Assembly (NCBI GenBank): GCA_034008185.1
Contig: CM067081.1
Location: 4,091,821 to 4,155,820, forward strand
Length of the DNA stretch: 64,000 nucleotides
DNA from: Gorsachius magnificus
Lineage: Eukaryota > Chordata > Aves > Pelecaniformes > Ardeidae
Direction of reading: 5' to 3'
The notes beneath the pieces were generated by a model. That model saw nothing but the letters and a program-made list of their open reading frames with translations. It had not been told where the DNA came from and did not search any database. Position 1 is the stretch's first letter. Each line of letters begins with the position of its first letter. Shown one piece after another: positions 1 to 14,965 of this stretch. The position numbers and the translations under genes are program-made.

Positions 1-2212
<2,212 letters not shown>

Positions 2213-2314
2213 TTAAAATCAGCAAGTACGAGGATGCCACCGCTTACCTAGCTGGAATACATGGGGTTTTAAAGCTTTCTTAGAAGTGCAGAGAAACCAT
2301 GAGGCTTGAGCAGT

Positions 2315-2319
2315 GTATT
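2315..2319. repeat. Target-site duplication, left copy (GTATT)
   Basis: The five bases GTATT lie directly before the LTR end TGTGGTGG and are repeated directly after its other end at 3205..3209. Exact flanking repeats are the footprint left by retroviral integrase. Confidence 0.85.
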
Positions 2320-3204
2320 TGTGGTGGTTTGACCCTGGCTGGACACCGGGGGCCCACCAAAGCCGCTCTATCACTCCCCTCTAACCGGACAGAGGAGAGA
2401 AAAATAAATCAAAAGGCTCATGGGTCGAGATAAGGACAGGGAGAGATCATTTTATCAGTTACCATCATGGGCAAAACAGACTCGACTTGAAAAAAATTAA
2501 TTTGTTATCAATCAAAATCAGAGAAGGAGAGGAGAAAAACTGCTAGATCTTAAAAACCTTCCCCCCACCCCTCCCTTCTTCTCTGGGCTCAACTTCACTC
2601 CCAGTTTCTCTACCTACTCCCCCCAGCGGCGCAGGGGGATGGGAATGGGGGTTGGGTCAGTTCATCACACGTTGTCTCTGCCGCTTCTTCTTCCTCGGGA
2701 GAGGACTCTTCCCCTGCTCGTGGGGTCCTGGCCTTCTTCACGAACTGCTCCAGCATGGGCCAGACTGCTCCAGCATTGGGTCCCCCGCAGGGTCACAAGT
2801 TCTGCCAGCAAACCTGCTTTGGCGTGGGTCCTCCCCCCCGGGTCCGGGTTGCCGGGGGGCCTCCCTGGGCTGCAGGGGCACAGCCTGCCCCACCATGGGC
2901 TGCCCCAGGGGCTGCAGGGGAATCTCTGCTCCGGCGCCTGGAGCCCCTCCTGCCCCTCCTTCTTCACTTGGTGTCTGCAGGGCTGTTTTCTCTCGCATCC
3001 TCTCACTTCTCTTCTCTCTCTGGCTACTGAGCCACAGCAGGTTTTTTTCTTTCTTAAATATGTTATCCCAGAGGCGCTTCCACCATCGCTGATTGGCTTG
3101 GCCTTGGTCAGTGGCGGACACAGGGAAAACCTCTGGCAGTTTCCCACAGAAGCCACCCCTGTAGCCCCCCCACTACCAAGACCTTGCCACACAAACCAAA
3201 TACA
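2320..3204 (-). mobile_element. Solo LTR of an endogenous retrovirus
   Basis: An 885-base element that starts TGTATTTGG and ends CCACCACA on the minus strand, so it has the TG...CA ends of a retroviral LTR, and it is flanked by a 5-base GTATT duplication. On the minus strand a CCAAT-type box (AGCCAATCAG, about 3089..3098) precedes a TATA-like ATATTTAAG (about 3053..3061), as expected for a U3 promoter. No gag, pol or env follows, so it is a solo LTR from recombination between two LTRs. The sequence resembles LTRs widespread in songbirds and other birds. A 5-base duplication fits class III (ERVL-like) or some class I elements better than class II (6 bases), but the family name needs a repeat-library search. 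Open frames inside it are by chance. Confidence 0.88.
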
Positions 3205-3209
3205 GTATT
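3205..3209. repeat. Target-site duplication, right copy (GTATT)
   Basis: Right-hand GTATT, identical to 2315..2319, immediately outside the LTR terminus. Confidence 0.85.
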
Positions 3210-4449
3210 CAACAGTCCTGGGGCACCAGGTACTTGTGGTACTTTCTGCACACAGGAGGATGTGCTCACCACCTGAACGAGCAGGGGGAGGGGTGAGCAC
3301 AGAAAGTCAAGGAGAGAAGTAATGGGAGAGCAGGCTACAATTTTCCCAGCCATAAAATCAAGGCTGAAATTTTCTGCCATGGAAAGGGCCCAGACTAAAA
3401 TGGAGACCCCACCTTACAACTCCTGCTGCCACTAGGAGAGAAGGGGAAGAGCTACTAGTCAAGGATGGGGCCCAAGCATGCAGCCCAGACATTTGGCACG
3501 CAGCGTGGCTTTTGAGGGGCTCTTGCATCAGAAGAGGTGGCTGGGGGCTGCTTCGTTACTACTGCCATCCTGCTGTCCTAAGCAACTGCCTACCTTGCCT
3601 AGGCCCAAGGACAATCCTGGGTGAAACAACGGAGAAAGAACACTTTTTTTAAGCATCAGGCATTTGAAAATCACCTCAATCTTTTTCAGTCTATGAAACC
3701 AGTTTGGGATTTTGTCTGAAAAATTCAGAACCATTCATAAGGGCAAATGAGAACATCTTGCTGGATACAATAGCAATTCTAAAGATTTAAAATAAAAAAA
3801 AAAAGGAAAGCCCAAAAGGGCAGGTCTTGTCAAAAAGGCTTGTAGGAAGATGGGGAGGAGACAGCTGAGGTGGGGGCAAGTTTTCTCAGCCATTTGGGAT
3901 ATTCTTCTCTGCTGGGAGTGTGTGTGCTGACGTCTAAAAGCAGAAGATCCGGGATGAAGACTTCAGCACTAACTCATTTAAAAAAAACCAAACCACCAAC
4001 CACTTCTGCCTTTTTGGGCCCATCTGGAAAAACATCAACACAATCTTCCATGACAGATATATCAGGATGACACATTCCTGAAGGAAGGAATCATCAGCTT
4101 GAAAACTTGAAACCCCATCTTCTCAGCCTATCCTCCCATTTTTAAAGTGAGTGAGTGACAGATGAGTCAAGAGAGAGGGCAGAGAATCTAATTAAAAGTT
4201 CCGTGGATATTAGAGTTCATTAAGCAGTCATTTGCTTTGCTCTGAAATGCTGATCCTACTAAAGAGTGAACAGTGAATTTGCTAGGGGCCAAAGGCAAAA
4301 AGCAGGACAGGTTCTAGGGAACAGTTAGCTGGAAAGCAACAATGAAGGAGAAAGAAGTTAAGCCCAACCTGGCATGGAAAGCAGACAGAGATGAGCGAGA
4401 CCTCACAGGAGTGGGCAGGAGGTAGGCTTTGACCCCAAAAGGACACACT

Positions 4450-5195
4450 GCCTTGAACCCCAGGCACCAGTACAGGCTGGGGGCTGACCTGCTGGGAAGC
4501 AGCTCTGCCGAGAGAGACCCGGGAGTCCTGGTGGACGACAAGCTGACCATGAGCCAGCAGGGTGCCCTTGTTGCCAAGAAGGCCAATGGCATCCTGGGGT
4601 GCATTAAGAGGAGCGTGGCCAGCAGGGCGAGGGAGGTTGTCCTCCCCCTCTGCTCTGCCCTGGTGAGACCCCACCTGGAGCACTGTGTCCAGTTCTGGGC
4701 TCCCCAGTTCAAGAAGGATGAGGAACTCCTGGAGAGAGTCCAGAGGAGGGCTACAAAGGTGATAAGGGGACTGGAGCATCTCCCCTACAACGAAAGGCTG
4801 AGGGAGTTGGGCTTGTTCAGCCTGAAGAAGAGAAGACTGAGAGGGGACCTCATCAACACGTACAAATATCTCAAGGATGGATGTCATGAAGACGGAGCCA
4901 GACTCTTTGCAGTGGTGCCCAGTGACAGGACAAGGGGCAATGGGCACAAACTACCACATAAGAGGTTTCAGTTGAATACGAGGAAAAACTTCTTGACTTT
5001 GAGGATGACAGAGCACTGGAACAGGCTGCCCAGGGGGGCTGTGGAGTCTCCTTCTCTGGAGATATTCAAAGCCTGCCTGGATGATGTCCTGTGCCCCCTG
5101 CTCTGGGTGAGCCTGCTTGAGCAGGGGGGTTGGACTGGGTGATCTCCTGAGGTCCCTTCCAACCCCTGCCATTCTGTGATTCTGTGATTCTGTGA
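4450..5195 (+). mobile_element. CR1 LINE, 5'-truncated, plus strand
   Basis: A 3' fragment of a CR1 retrotransposon. It encodes the C-terminal part of the pol protein in one open frame to a stop at 5140..5142 (recognisable blocks [13 protein letters not shown], [56 protein letters not shown]). The untranslated tail has TTCCAACCCCTGCC and then three tandem ATTCTGTG octamers at 5171..5195. It lies in a PAK1 intron, antisense to the gene. It is very similar to the copy at 41372..42209. Confidence 0.95.
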
Positions 5196-5689
5196 AGTAG
5201 GGATCCAAGGAGGAGCTGTCCCATACGGCCATAATACATCCAAGGCTGAGCAGGAGTGCCACAGCATGCGTACGAGTCCACAAAGCCCAGCTTTGAGCAG
5301 GGAAATAACCCTGTTCCCTCTGTCTTCCAAAGGGTTCTTACCTCTGTGCCACATCCCCTTTTTTCCCTTATTCACACCCGCAAGAAAGCAGCCTTCCATG
5401 GTTGTGTCTCGCATGTGATTCACCCGTGTCACTGTTATGCTACTGTGCAGAAAACCTCAGTGGGCAGCCACAGGGACAAGATTACCATCTAACCCTGGAA
5501 GGAGTTTGCTCCTCCACAAGCAGAATGTCAGCATTGCTCAGCCAACGAGGGAAGAAGAGGAAAGCAAATACAAATGACACAGTTCAAACTATTTCTATTT
5601 CTCCTCTAGTAGCAGGAAGGAAATGGCTTATTGTGTCTAATTTGGCAAAGGAGAGAGCTGAAAAATGGAGTCCTGGAAGCATACTGCTA

Positions 5690-6008
5690 ATCTTAAGGGT
5701 GGATGTCACGAGGATGGAGTCAGACTCTTCTCAGTGGTGCCCAGCAACAGGACAAGGGGCAATGGGCACAAACTGAAACACAAGAGGTTTCAGTTGAACA
5801 TGAGGAAAAACTTCTTTACTTTGAGGGTGACAGAGCACTGGCCCAGGCTGCCCAGGGGGGCTGTGGAGTCTCCTTCTCTGGAGATATTCAAAGCCCACTT
5901 GGATGAAGTCCTGTGCCCCCTGCTCTGGGTGAGCCTGCTTGGGCAGGGGGGTGGGACTGGGTGAGCTCCAGAGGTCCCTTCCAACCCTTGCCATTCTGGG
6001 ATTCTGTG
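5690..6008 (+). mobile_element. CR1 LINE 3' fragment, plus strand
   Basis: Begins within the pol C-terminus (GGTGGATGTCACGAGGATGG) and runs to CCATTCTGGGATTCTGTG. It is the same 3'-end type as 4450..5195 and lies 500 bases downstream of it in the same orientation. It starts at a different internal position, so it is a separate insertion rather than part of a duplication. Antisense in a PAK1 intron. Confidence 0.93.
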
Positions 6009-6242
6009 TAATGCCTTTGCTGCCAGCATCTCTAAAGAGAGACTAGATACCCCATTAATACCGATTCAGACACCTGTATATATAAAAATATCTCCTAGGA
6101 TATGGAGAGAGACCACCGAGCCACCCGCACCCCAACGTTGCCACATGCATTAAGATTGCCCTATACCTGCATTAAGCCGAGACAGGATCACTTAAGACAG
6201 CGGTAAGGAAGAGTCTTCCAGAGTCCCTTCATGAACTCTTCA

Positions 6243-9081
<2,839 letters not shown>

Positions 9082-9130
9082 CTCCTGTCCTGTAGCTACA
9101 TCTATTGCCGTGTAAACTGTACCCGAGGCT
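9082..9130 (-). CDS. PAK1: PAK1 coding exon 8: glycine-rich loop end
   Basis: A 49-base exon encoding ASGTVYTAIDVATGQE after one base that completes a Gly codon. With the previous exon it forms the glycine-rich nucleotide loop GQGASGTVY. The acceptor is TTTAG|AGCC and the donor GAG|GTAAGT. Human PAK1 reads AMD where this reads AID. The exon is too short to be called from an open frame alone; it is identified by protein match and exact phase with its neighbours. Confidence 0.95.
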
Positions 9131-10061
9131 CTAAACAAAAGAGAAAAAAGGAAAAAAACCCACTTATTCATGCCTCATGGCAAGACTGAGAGCTTAACAC
9201 ATGCCCCTTCCCACTTGTCTCTTTGAAGTGCTCTCAGTCCCATTCCTTTTCATGCAATAATTCCAGTGGTAAATATCATCTAAAATATTTCTGAGCCGAG
9301 ACTGCTGTTGGAGCAGAAGCCAGAGAATTGATGGGGAACAAAGCTCCTAATATGGGACACTATGGTCATCCAAACCCTTGCTGCTAAACCAGCAACGTAG
9401 CACAGCTTGCAGGACCATGAGTTGATCCCATCTAAACTGGCATGACTGCACTGCCCTGGCTTGCAGACTGCCCAACATGACTACAGAGCAGATAGGATCA
9501 GCCAAAGCAAACAAATGGGACATTTGTAGTGAGGGAACCAGGAGTTTGAGCCCCCGCAGATGGGACTGACAGCAGATCTCAGTGATTTGCCCTGGTTTGC
9601 CACATTATAGCCTCTCCCCCAACCCCAATTTTCGCCCTAGCCTGCTAAGAGGGGCACGATACCCACGTCGAGGACAGTTAATTCAGAAAGCAAATCTGGA
9701 ATTTGAAGATTGTCTTGCATGCTGAAAGTAAGCAGTTCTTTCCCCGCTTGCAGCTATATTTAAGCAACCTGATCATCTAATGATATATTTTCTTACATTA
9801 AAACACAATCGCACAAAACCCCCAGTCCCTGTGACTCAAGAATTTGCCAGGAAAGGGAGAAGAGCTGGGCACAGAACCCACCAAAACAACCAAACACAAA
9901 CAAAAAAAAAACAAACCCAAAGAAAACAAAAAAACAACCAACCAAAATAAACTCTCCAAAGCACCACCAACAGCTTTTCCAGCAAACTATCTTAGCGTGG
10001 TTTCAGTGCTTCCTTCTTAGCATAAGGAAAGGTATAGGACAGAGAAGGAGCGTATACTAAC
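9131..10061 (-). other. PAK1: PAK1 intron 7
   Basis: A 931-base intron. The stretch 9881..9950 is A/C-rich low-complexity sequence (runs of A broken by CC and CA). No transposon is recognised. Confidence 0.85.
9881..9950. repeat. A/C-rich low-complexity tract
   Basis: About 70 bases made almost only of A and C, with repeated CAAA and CAACCA units, inside PAK1 intron 7. Confidence 0.8.
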
Positions 10062-10125
10062 CCTTGTCCAATCTTCTCAAAACACGTGTACTTCTTTTTT
10101 GGATCGCCCACACTCACAATACTTC
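10062..10125 (-). CDS. PAK1: PAK1 coding exon 7: start of the kinase domain
   Basis: A 64-base exon. Its first two bases finish an Arg codon, then it encodes SIVSVGDPKKKYT, Cys, FEKIGQ and two bases of Gly. This is the beginning of the protein kinase domain (FEKIGQG). The acceptor is AATAG|GAAGT, preceded on the minus strand by 27 uninterrupted T, and the donor is GG|GTTAGT. The codon before FEKIG is TGT (Cys), where the human PAK1 and PAK3 proteins have Arg as I remember them. A CGT to TGT change at a CpG, or a sequencing error, would explain it. Confidence 0.95.
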
Positions 10126-10126
10126 C

Positions 10127-10130
<4 letters not shown>

Positions 10131-10157
<27 letters not shown>
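10131..10157. repeat. Poly-A (minus-strand poly-T) tract
   Basis: Twenty-seven consecutive A on the plus strand, which form the polypyrimidine tract of the acceptor of the 10062..10125 exon. Confidence 0.95.
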
Positions 10158-10162
<5 letters not shown>

Positions 10163-11154
10163 TTTTGTGAGTACTTTTTCATACAGCTCTAAGAACCAAC
10201 TGCAGTTTAAGAGCAGCCCCATGGCCGCTGTGGGCTCTGCCGAGCCTCACGAACCACTTGCCAGAAATCCAGAGGCACAGGAACACCAAGGAAATCCTCA
10301 GTTATTTAAACACCTACGAGCTCTGGCATTCCCCTCTCATGGATGTTTCCCCTCAGAAATGGTGGAACACAGACATTAAGCACCTTTAATCTTCACTGCC
10401 AGCCCATGACCACGCACTGCTAGGTGCAGGATGGGTATCCATAGACCTCATGCATGTAAATACAATTATTTGCTGGAAACCTGCAACTTAAAGTCACCCC
10501 CACCACCCTATCACACACAGGATAATCTAAGATGCTCCTGCACTGCAACCTCCTCTGAATTTGGAGGCCAGGGCCTTATTCATCTTGGAGCCAACAGCCT
10601 GTTGCAAATCTAGCCAAAGATTTCCCTACACCATGATGATTTCTGGCAGAACAAAAATAATTTACAATGTTTCCATAATTGGCAGGACCACGGCCATTAC
10701 TGACCCAGTCGCTGGGTTGCAAGACTCGGGGGCAAAGCTGGAGAGACCCTTCAGAGCCCAATCTCCCCTGGCCTGGGCAATGCCCAGCTGCTCTCCTAAG
10801 AACCCAGCAGCCACTGCAGGTTTTAGCAGCAGTTGCCATGCGACTGCAGCATTGCTCTGGTTTTGGAGAGCAACCCGAGGCAACCTCAGCTCATTCTTCC
10901 CTAACGTGGCTGTTCAGCTGGAAGAAAGCGTATTACTGCGTCCCTCGGAGGGAAAAGCACTTTGCCTGGTGTTCTACAACACGGGGCGGTGAGGGGCCCG
11001 CTCAGGCTCAAGGTGGATTTGCTATCCACGAGGAACACGATGTTTTCTGTACGAGGGGAAGGAGCTCTCAGCACAAGGGCAGGCGGCTGGCCCGCTGCAT
11101 AGATGTGCCAGAGTCCCCCGAATTGCATGGCGGGTTGCCAAGGGGCAAACCCGA

Positions 11155-11580
11155 GAATCATAGAATCACTTTGGTTGGAAAAGCCCTTTAAGATCATCAA
11201 GTCCAACCTTTAACCTAACCCTGCCATCCCACCACTAAACCCTGGCCCTAAGCACCTCATCTCTCCTTCTTTTAAATCCCTCCAGGGATGGGGACTCCAC
11301 CACCTCCCTGGGCAGCCCATTCCAGAGCCTGACAACCCTCTCGGTGAAGAAGTTTTTCCTAACGTCCAACCTAAACCTGCCCTGGCACAACTTCAAATCA
11401 TTCCCCCATCGTCCCATCGCCCGTTCCCTGGGAGCAGAGCCCAACCCCCCCGGCTCCCCCTTCCTCTCAGGCAGTTGTAGAGGGTGACGAGGGCTCCCCT
11501 CAGCCTCCTCTGCTCCAGGCTGAACATCCCAGTTCCCTCAGCCGCTCCTCGTAAGACTTGTGCTCCAGACCCCTCCCCAG
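11155..11580 (-). mobile_element. CR1 LINE 3' fragment, minus strand
   Basis: Begins on the plus strand with GAATCATAGAATCACTTTGG, the reverse complement of a CR1 3' end, then the complement of GATCTTAAAGGGCTTTTCC. It extends back to the pol C-terminal region (minus-strand blocks [20 protein letters not shown] and [12 protein letters not shown]). It is the only CR1 in the PAK1 coding-exon region that lies in the sense direction of the gene. Confidence 0.94.
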
Positions 11581-12234
11581 CTGACAAAAGGAGCAGCACT
11601 GAAACTCAACACTCCCTGCAAACATTAACTGATATTCCTAACCCCCCTACGGCAGGCAGGAATCGCATCCTTTTTAGGCTGAAGCAATCAAGGCCAACAA
11701 CTCCCAGAGCCCAGCTGGGAGCGAGTCTCCTCTCCAACAGCAGCAGGGTGGCTAACAGGCTCAAGGGATGCAGAGCTGCATCTCAGTTGGTGTTTGCAAG
11801 TCACTCAGGCTGCCGACATACGGTGCTGCTTTCGCAGGGGTCCAGGGCTGAGCCTAAACAGATGTACGCTGGCAAAGAAACTGCTCCTGGCCATTAGGCC
11901 AAGAAATCCAGTAGCAAGCAGAGTAAGAGGCTATTTTCAGACACCGCTGGAGAGCAGCCAAACCCACAGGGTTTAGGGCGGACAGAGGTAAAGGAAAGGA
12001 ATACGGTCCACGTTTGGAGAGGAGGGCGGGAAGAGAAACCTGACTATATAAACCCCACTGCACAGTTAGGGAAGCAGTGCTGTCGGCCCTGAGGACAAGC
12101 ATTTCTGAACAACCATTCCTAAACTTTCCCTCAAAGCCTAACACAGGCTACAAGTTCAGACTGCGAGACAGGCAAGCGTTTCCCCACATTAGTGGCGAGG
12201 CAGTGCTGCAGTGCCAAGAGGCAGTTGCCAATAT

Positions 12235-12316
12235 TGTCCTGTTTAATGCTCCCATCTGTAAAATGGGGTAGTTTCCTACCTCCCAAAAAGTCAGATGAGG
12301 ATTCATTAATGTTTGG
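12235..12316 (+). mobile_element. MIR-like (CORE-SINE) fragment
   Basis: Contains CCCATCTGTAAAATGGGG, then CCTACCTC and GATGAGGATTCATTAATG. Order and spacing match the 3' half of MIR-type SINEs, as I remember the consensus. MIR relatives are ancient and rare in birds. The right end touches the CR1 at 12317, which seems to have inserted at or into the SINE tail. A repeat-library alignment would settle the family. Confidence 0.65.
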
Positions 12317-12829
12317 AGTCTGGAGTACTGTGTCCAGCTCTGGGCTCCCCAGTTCAAGAAAGATGATGAACTCCTAGAGAGAGTCCAGAGGAGAGCAACT
12401 AGGATGATAAAGGGACTGGAGCATCTCCCCTACGAGGAAAGGCTGAGGGAGCTGGGCTTGTTCAGGCTGGAGAAGAGAAGGCTGAGAAGGGATCTCATCA
12501 ACACGTACAAATATCTTAAGGGTGGAAGTCATGAGGATGGAGCCAGACTGCAGTGGTGTCCAGTGACAGGACAAGGGGCAACGGGAACAAACTGAGACAT
12601 AAGAGGTTTCAGTTGAATATGAGGAAAAACTTCTTGACTTTGAGGGTGACGGAACACTGGAACAGGCTGCCCGGGGGGGGGTGTGGAGTCTCCTTCTCTG
12701 GAGATATTCAAACCCCACCTGGACAATGTCCTGTGTAACATGCTCTAGGAGAACCTGCTTTAGCAGCAGGGTTGGACTGGATGATCTCCCAAGGTCCCTT
12801 CCAACCCCTGCCATTCTGTGATTCTATGA
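12317..12829 (+). mobile_element. CR1 LINE 3' fragment, plus strand
   Basis: Starts in the pol C-terminal coding region (TGTGTCCAGCTCTGGGCTCC), with blocks such as [18 protein letters not shown], and ends CCATTCTGTGATTCTATGA. Its frame is broken near 12570 and in a G run at 12670. Antisense in PAK1 intron 6. Confidence 0.94.
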
Positions 12830-14298
12830 CGTTTGCACCAATGCTGCGTTAATACTAAGAGGTGGAGATTTATCAGCTTCCTTTTAACTTTGGCACATCT
12901 TCAGTATGTGTAAATATATATATATGCTTTAAGATTTTAGTCACTTTATTCACATGTCAAACCAAAACATGAAAGGGTTGCATGTCTTTGCATGAGTACT
13001 ACTCCACTGCCCTCAGTGGAAAAACATCAGTTCACGACAGAATTAAACTTCATCGCATATTTCTGACTTGCCCACATCTAGAAGCTGACACCTAACCGCA
13101 GCCACTGAACTTCACCCCCCACGAATATTTATAACGAAACCCCTCCCTGCTAGAGAATCAGTTCAGTGCTGAACACCACTTGCTGCAGCAAGCAAGGTGT
13201 CAGAAGCCACCCAACACTCTAAAGGGTGGCACTTCCACTTCTCGTCATTACAGAAGTGAGTGTATTTGTATTAAAATAACACCTTTTTCCTGCCACAGTC
13301 ACAGAAATGACTCCTCCCTGGTCACAAAAATGGCTTGAATCCTTAATGATATGAAGGTCCTGCTAATTAAATGAGTGAAGTTGCTGTTTTGAAACCATGG
13401 GTATGAGTTTTCCAACAGCAAGCAGTTCCAGTTAACATGCCTTCAATTCAATTTAGGCTTTATTCAGAGGAATGAGGTGCCCAGATGCCGTTTTAAGTTT
13501 TTTTTAAGTTACACCCTCAGATTAAATTTTCTTTCATCTAGCTACTAGTCTTTGCTTCATAAAATACTGATCTTTAAGCATATACCCTCAACAGAGCAAG
13601 GCATGTACAGAATTAATACAGGATTAGTAGTTCAAAGAACGAGAAGTGCTGTACCCTAATACAAACCAGCCCAGGCTGAGGATAACAAGGTGCACAGAAG
13701 AGCTTGTTCAGCTGTCGGATATGCCACAGCATAACCCAGAATTACCAGGCACAGAGGAGCACTTTAGAAGGCCCATGAAGCGAAGGTAGGGACTATTAAA
13801 AGATACTAGGACACAACAGAGACATGTTTCTCAGGAACAACTACTAATATGGGTACCCACACAATGTCAGGACACTTAAAAATAACCAAGTCACTTTTCA
13901 TCATGGTATTGTGGAAGGGGAGCTTAGGGATGCATTAATTTTCTCTCCATCTTTCAGACACAGTAGGAAGCTCTGCTCACCTTACATCTAACATTTCAGT
14001 ATAATCATCCACGCTCCAGAGCTACAGAATATCAAGATGGGGAACAAATCTCAGACTTCATAGTTAAGTAGGTGTTACTTATTCAGCGCTTGTTTTGGAG
14101 AGCCTGAGGATCTGTAACTCCCCAGGGGCTTCAGTTGGCATCATAGGTGCTCAGCTTACATTTATCCTCCCCCCCTTACATGCACCCCCAATTTTGGCAC
14201 ACAGTCATAGTGCAATGTCTTCAGTAAGGGATGTCTCAAAACATTTTAGCTTATTAAGACTTTGAGAAATCAACACAGCAGGACCTGGAATTTAATTT

Positions 14299-14329
14299 AA
14301 AAAAAAAAAAAAGAAAAAAAAAGAAAAGG
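14299..14329. repeat. A-rich tract next to a PAK1 donor site
   Basis: An almost pure A run (two G interruptions). On the minus strand it is a T-rich run starting five bases after the GTATGT donor of the 14336..14510 exon, a position where U-rich sequence can bind TIA-type splicing factors. Confidence 0.8.
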
Positions 14330-14335
14330 ACATAC

Positions 14336-14510
14336 TTAATTTTTCCAAGATCTCTTCATCTGACATTTTTGGCTTTTTCTTTTGTTTCTCCGTGTTCCTG
14401 ACCAGCATGTCAGGCATTGTTGTGCTGTTTTCCGAGGGAGAAGAAATAGGAGAGGTCGCCACATCTCTGGTAGGAGGAGGAAGGGGGTCTATCACAGAGC
14501 GGGTGTATAT
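14336..14510 (-). CDS. PAK1: PAK1 coding exon 6: regulatory linker
   Basis: A 175-base exon encoding [20 protein letters not shown], then a Ser/Pro/Thr-rich stretch, then a basic KQKKKPK segment and [10 protein letters not shown], which leads into the kinase domain. The acceptor is ATTAG|ATATAC and the donor A|GTATGT. The human protein reads LPVTPTRD here, whereas this gene reads LPPPTRD. The Thr-Pro that is Cdk-phosphorylated in mammals (Thr212) therefore has no counterpart, and the protein is one residue shorter at this spot. The final partial codon (A) joins exon 7 (GA) to give Arg. Confidence 0.96.
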
Positions 14511-14848
14511 CTAATTTTGTTGAGGAAAAACATACATATTAATACAAATCAGATGAAGACTTAAACCACTTCTATTCGTCTTGTTATTGTTCTTGCTGTC
14601 GTCAGGGATGCATTTCTATAGCTACTTTGTTAACAGCGAATGCCATTAAGCAAGGACACTCTTGTCATGTCCCCCCCAACAAGGCAGGTGATAATTTGAA
14701 GGTGCTCTGCCAGAAGAATGGCTCCCTCCTCCTCCCTCCTGCTCCCAAGAGGGGCTCAGCACCGTGCCACGCAGCGTGGGTGAGGAGCCACAGTCAAGAT
14801 CCGACTGCGATTGCAGCAGCAGGGGCTGAAGGAAGTATTTCTGCTCAC
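14511..14848 (-). other. PAK1: PAK1 intron 5
   Basis: A 338-base intron with no recognised repeat. Confidence 0.85.
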
Positions 14849-14965
14849 AGATTTTGTGTGTTCAGGTCGTGGAGCTATCACAGGGGGTGGAGCTGCATCA
14901 TCTTCATCGTCTTCATCTTCAGACACTGAGGGCACTGCAGGGGTCTCGGAGACAGCCTTCACGTT
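14849..14965 (-). CDS. PAK1: PAK1 coding exon 5: acidic and PIX-binding segment
   Basis: A 117-base exon of exactly 39 codons, from [14 protein letters not shown] through the acidic run SEDEDDEDD to [14 protein letters not shown]. The PPPVIAPRP motif is the site through which PAK1 binds the SH3 domain of the Rac exchange factors alpha- and beta-PIX. The acidic run is one residue shorter than in human PAK1 as I remember it. The acceptor is GCAG|AACGT and the donor TCT|GTGAGC. Reading frame is kept at both ends (phase 0). Confidence 0.96.

Larger units (their letters stand above)
10126..14335 (-). other. PAK1: PAK1 intron 6
   Basis: A 4.2-kb intron containing a minus-strand CR1 (11155..11580), a MIR-like fragment (12235..12316) and a plus-strand CR1 (12317..12829). 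Its two ends are homopolymer-rich: 27 A at 10131..10157 and an A-rich run at 14299..14329 (plus strand). No feature is seen in 10160..11150 or 12830..14298. Confidence 0.85.

Noticed and set aside
2639..3322. Long overlapping open frames on both strands (up to 227 codons)
   Set aside because: They lie almost wholly inside the solo LTR, whose GC-rich sequence has few stops; no retroviral protein is encoded.
4282..4947. 221-codon minus-strand frame, and the similar one at 41269..41970
   Set aside because: Both are antisense to the CR1 pol frame and recur wherever that CR1 type occurs.
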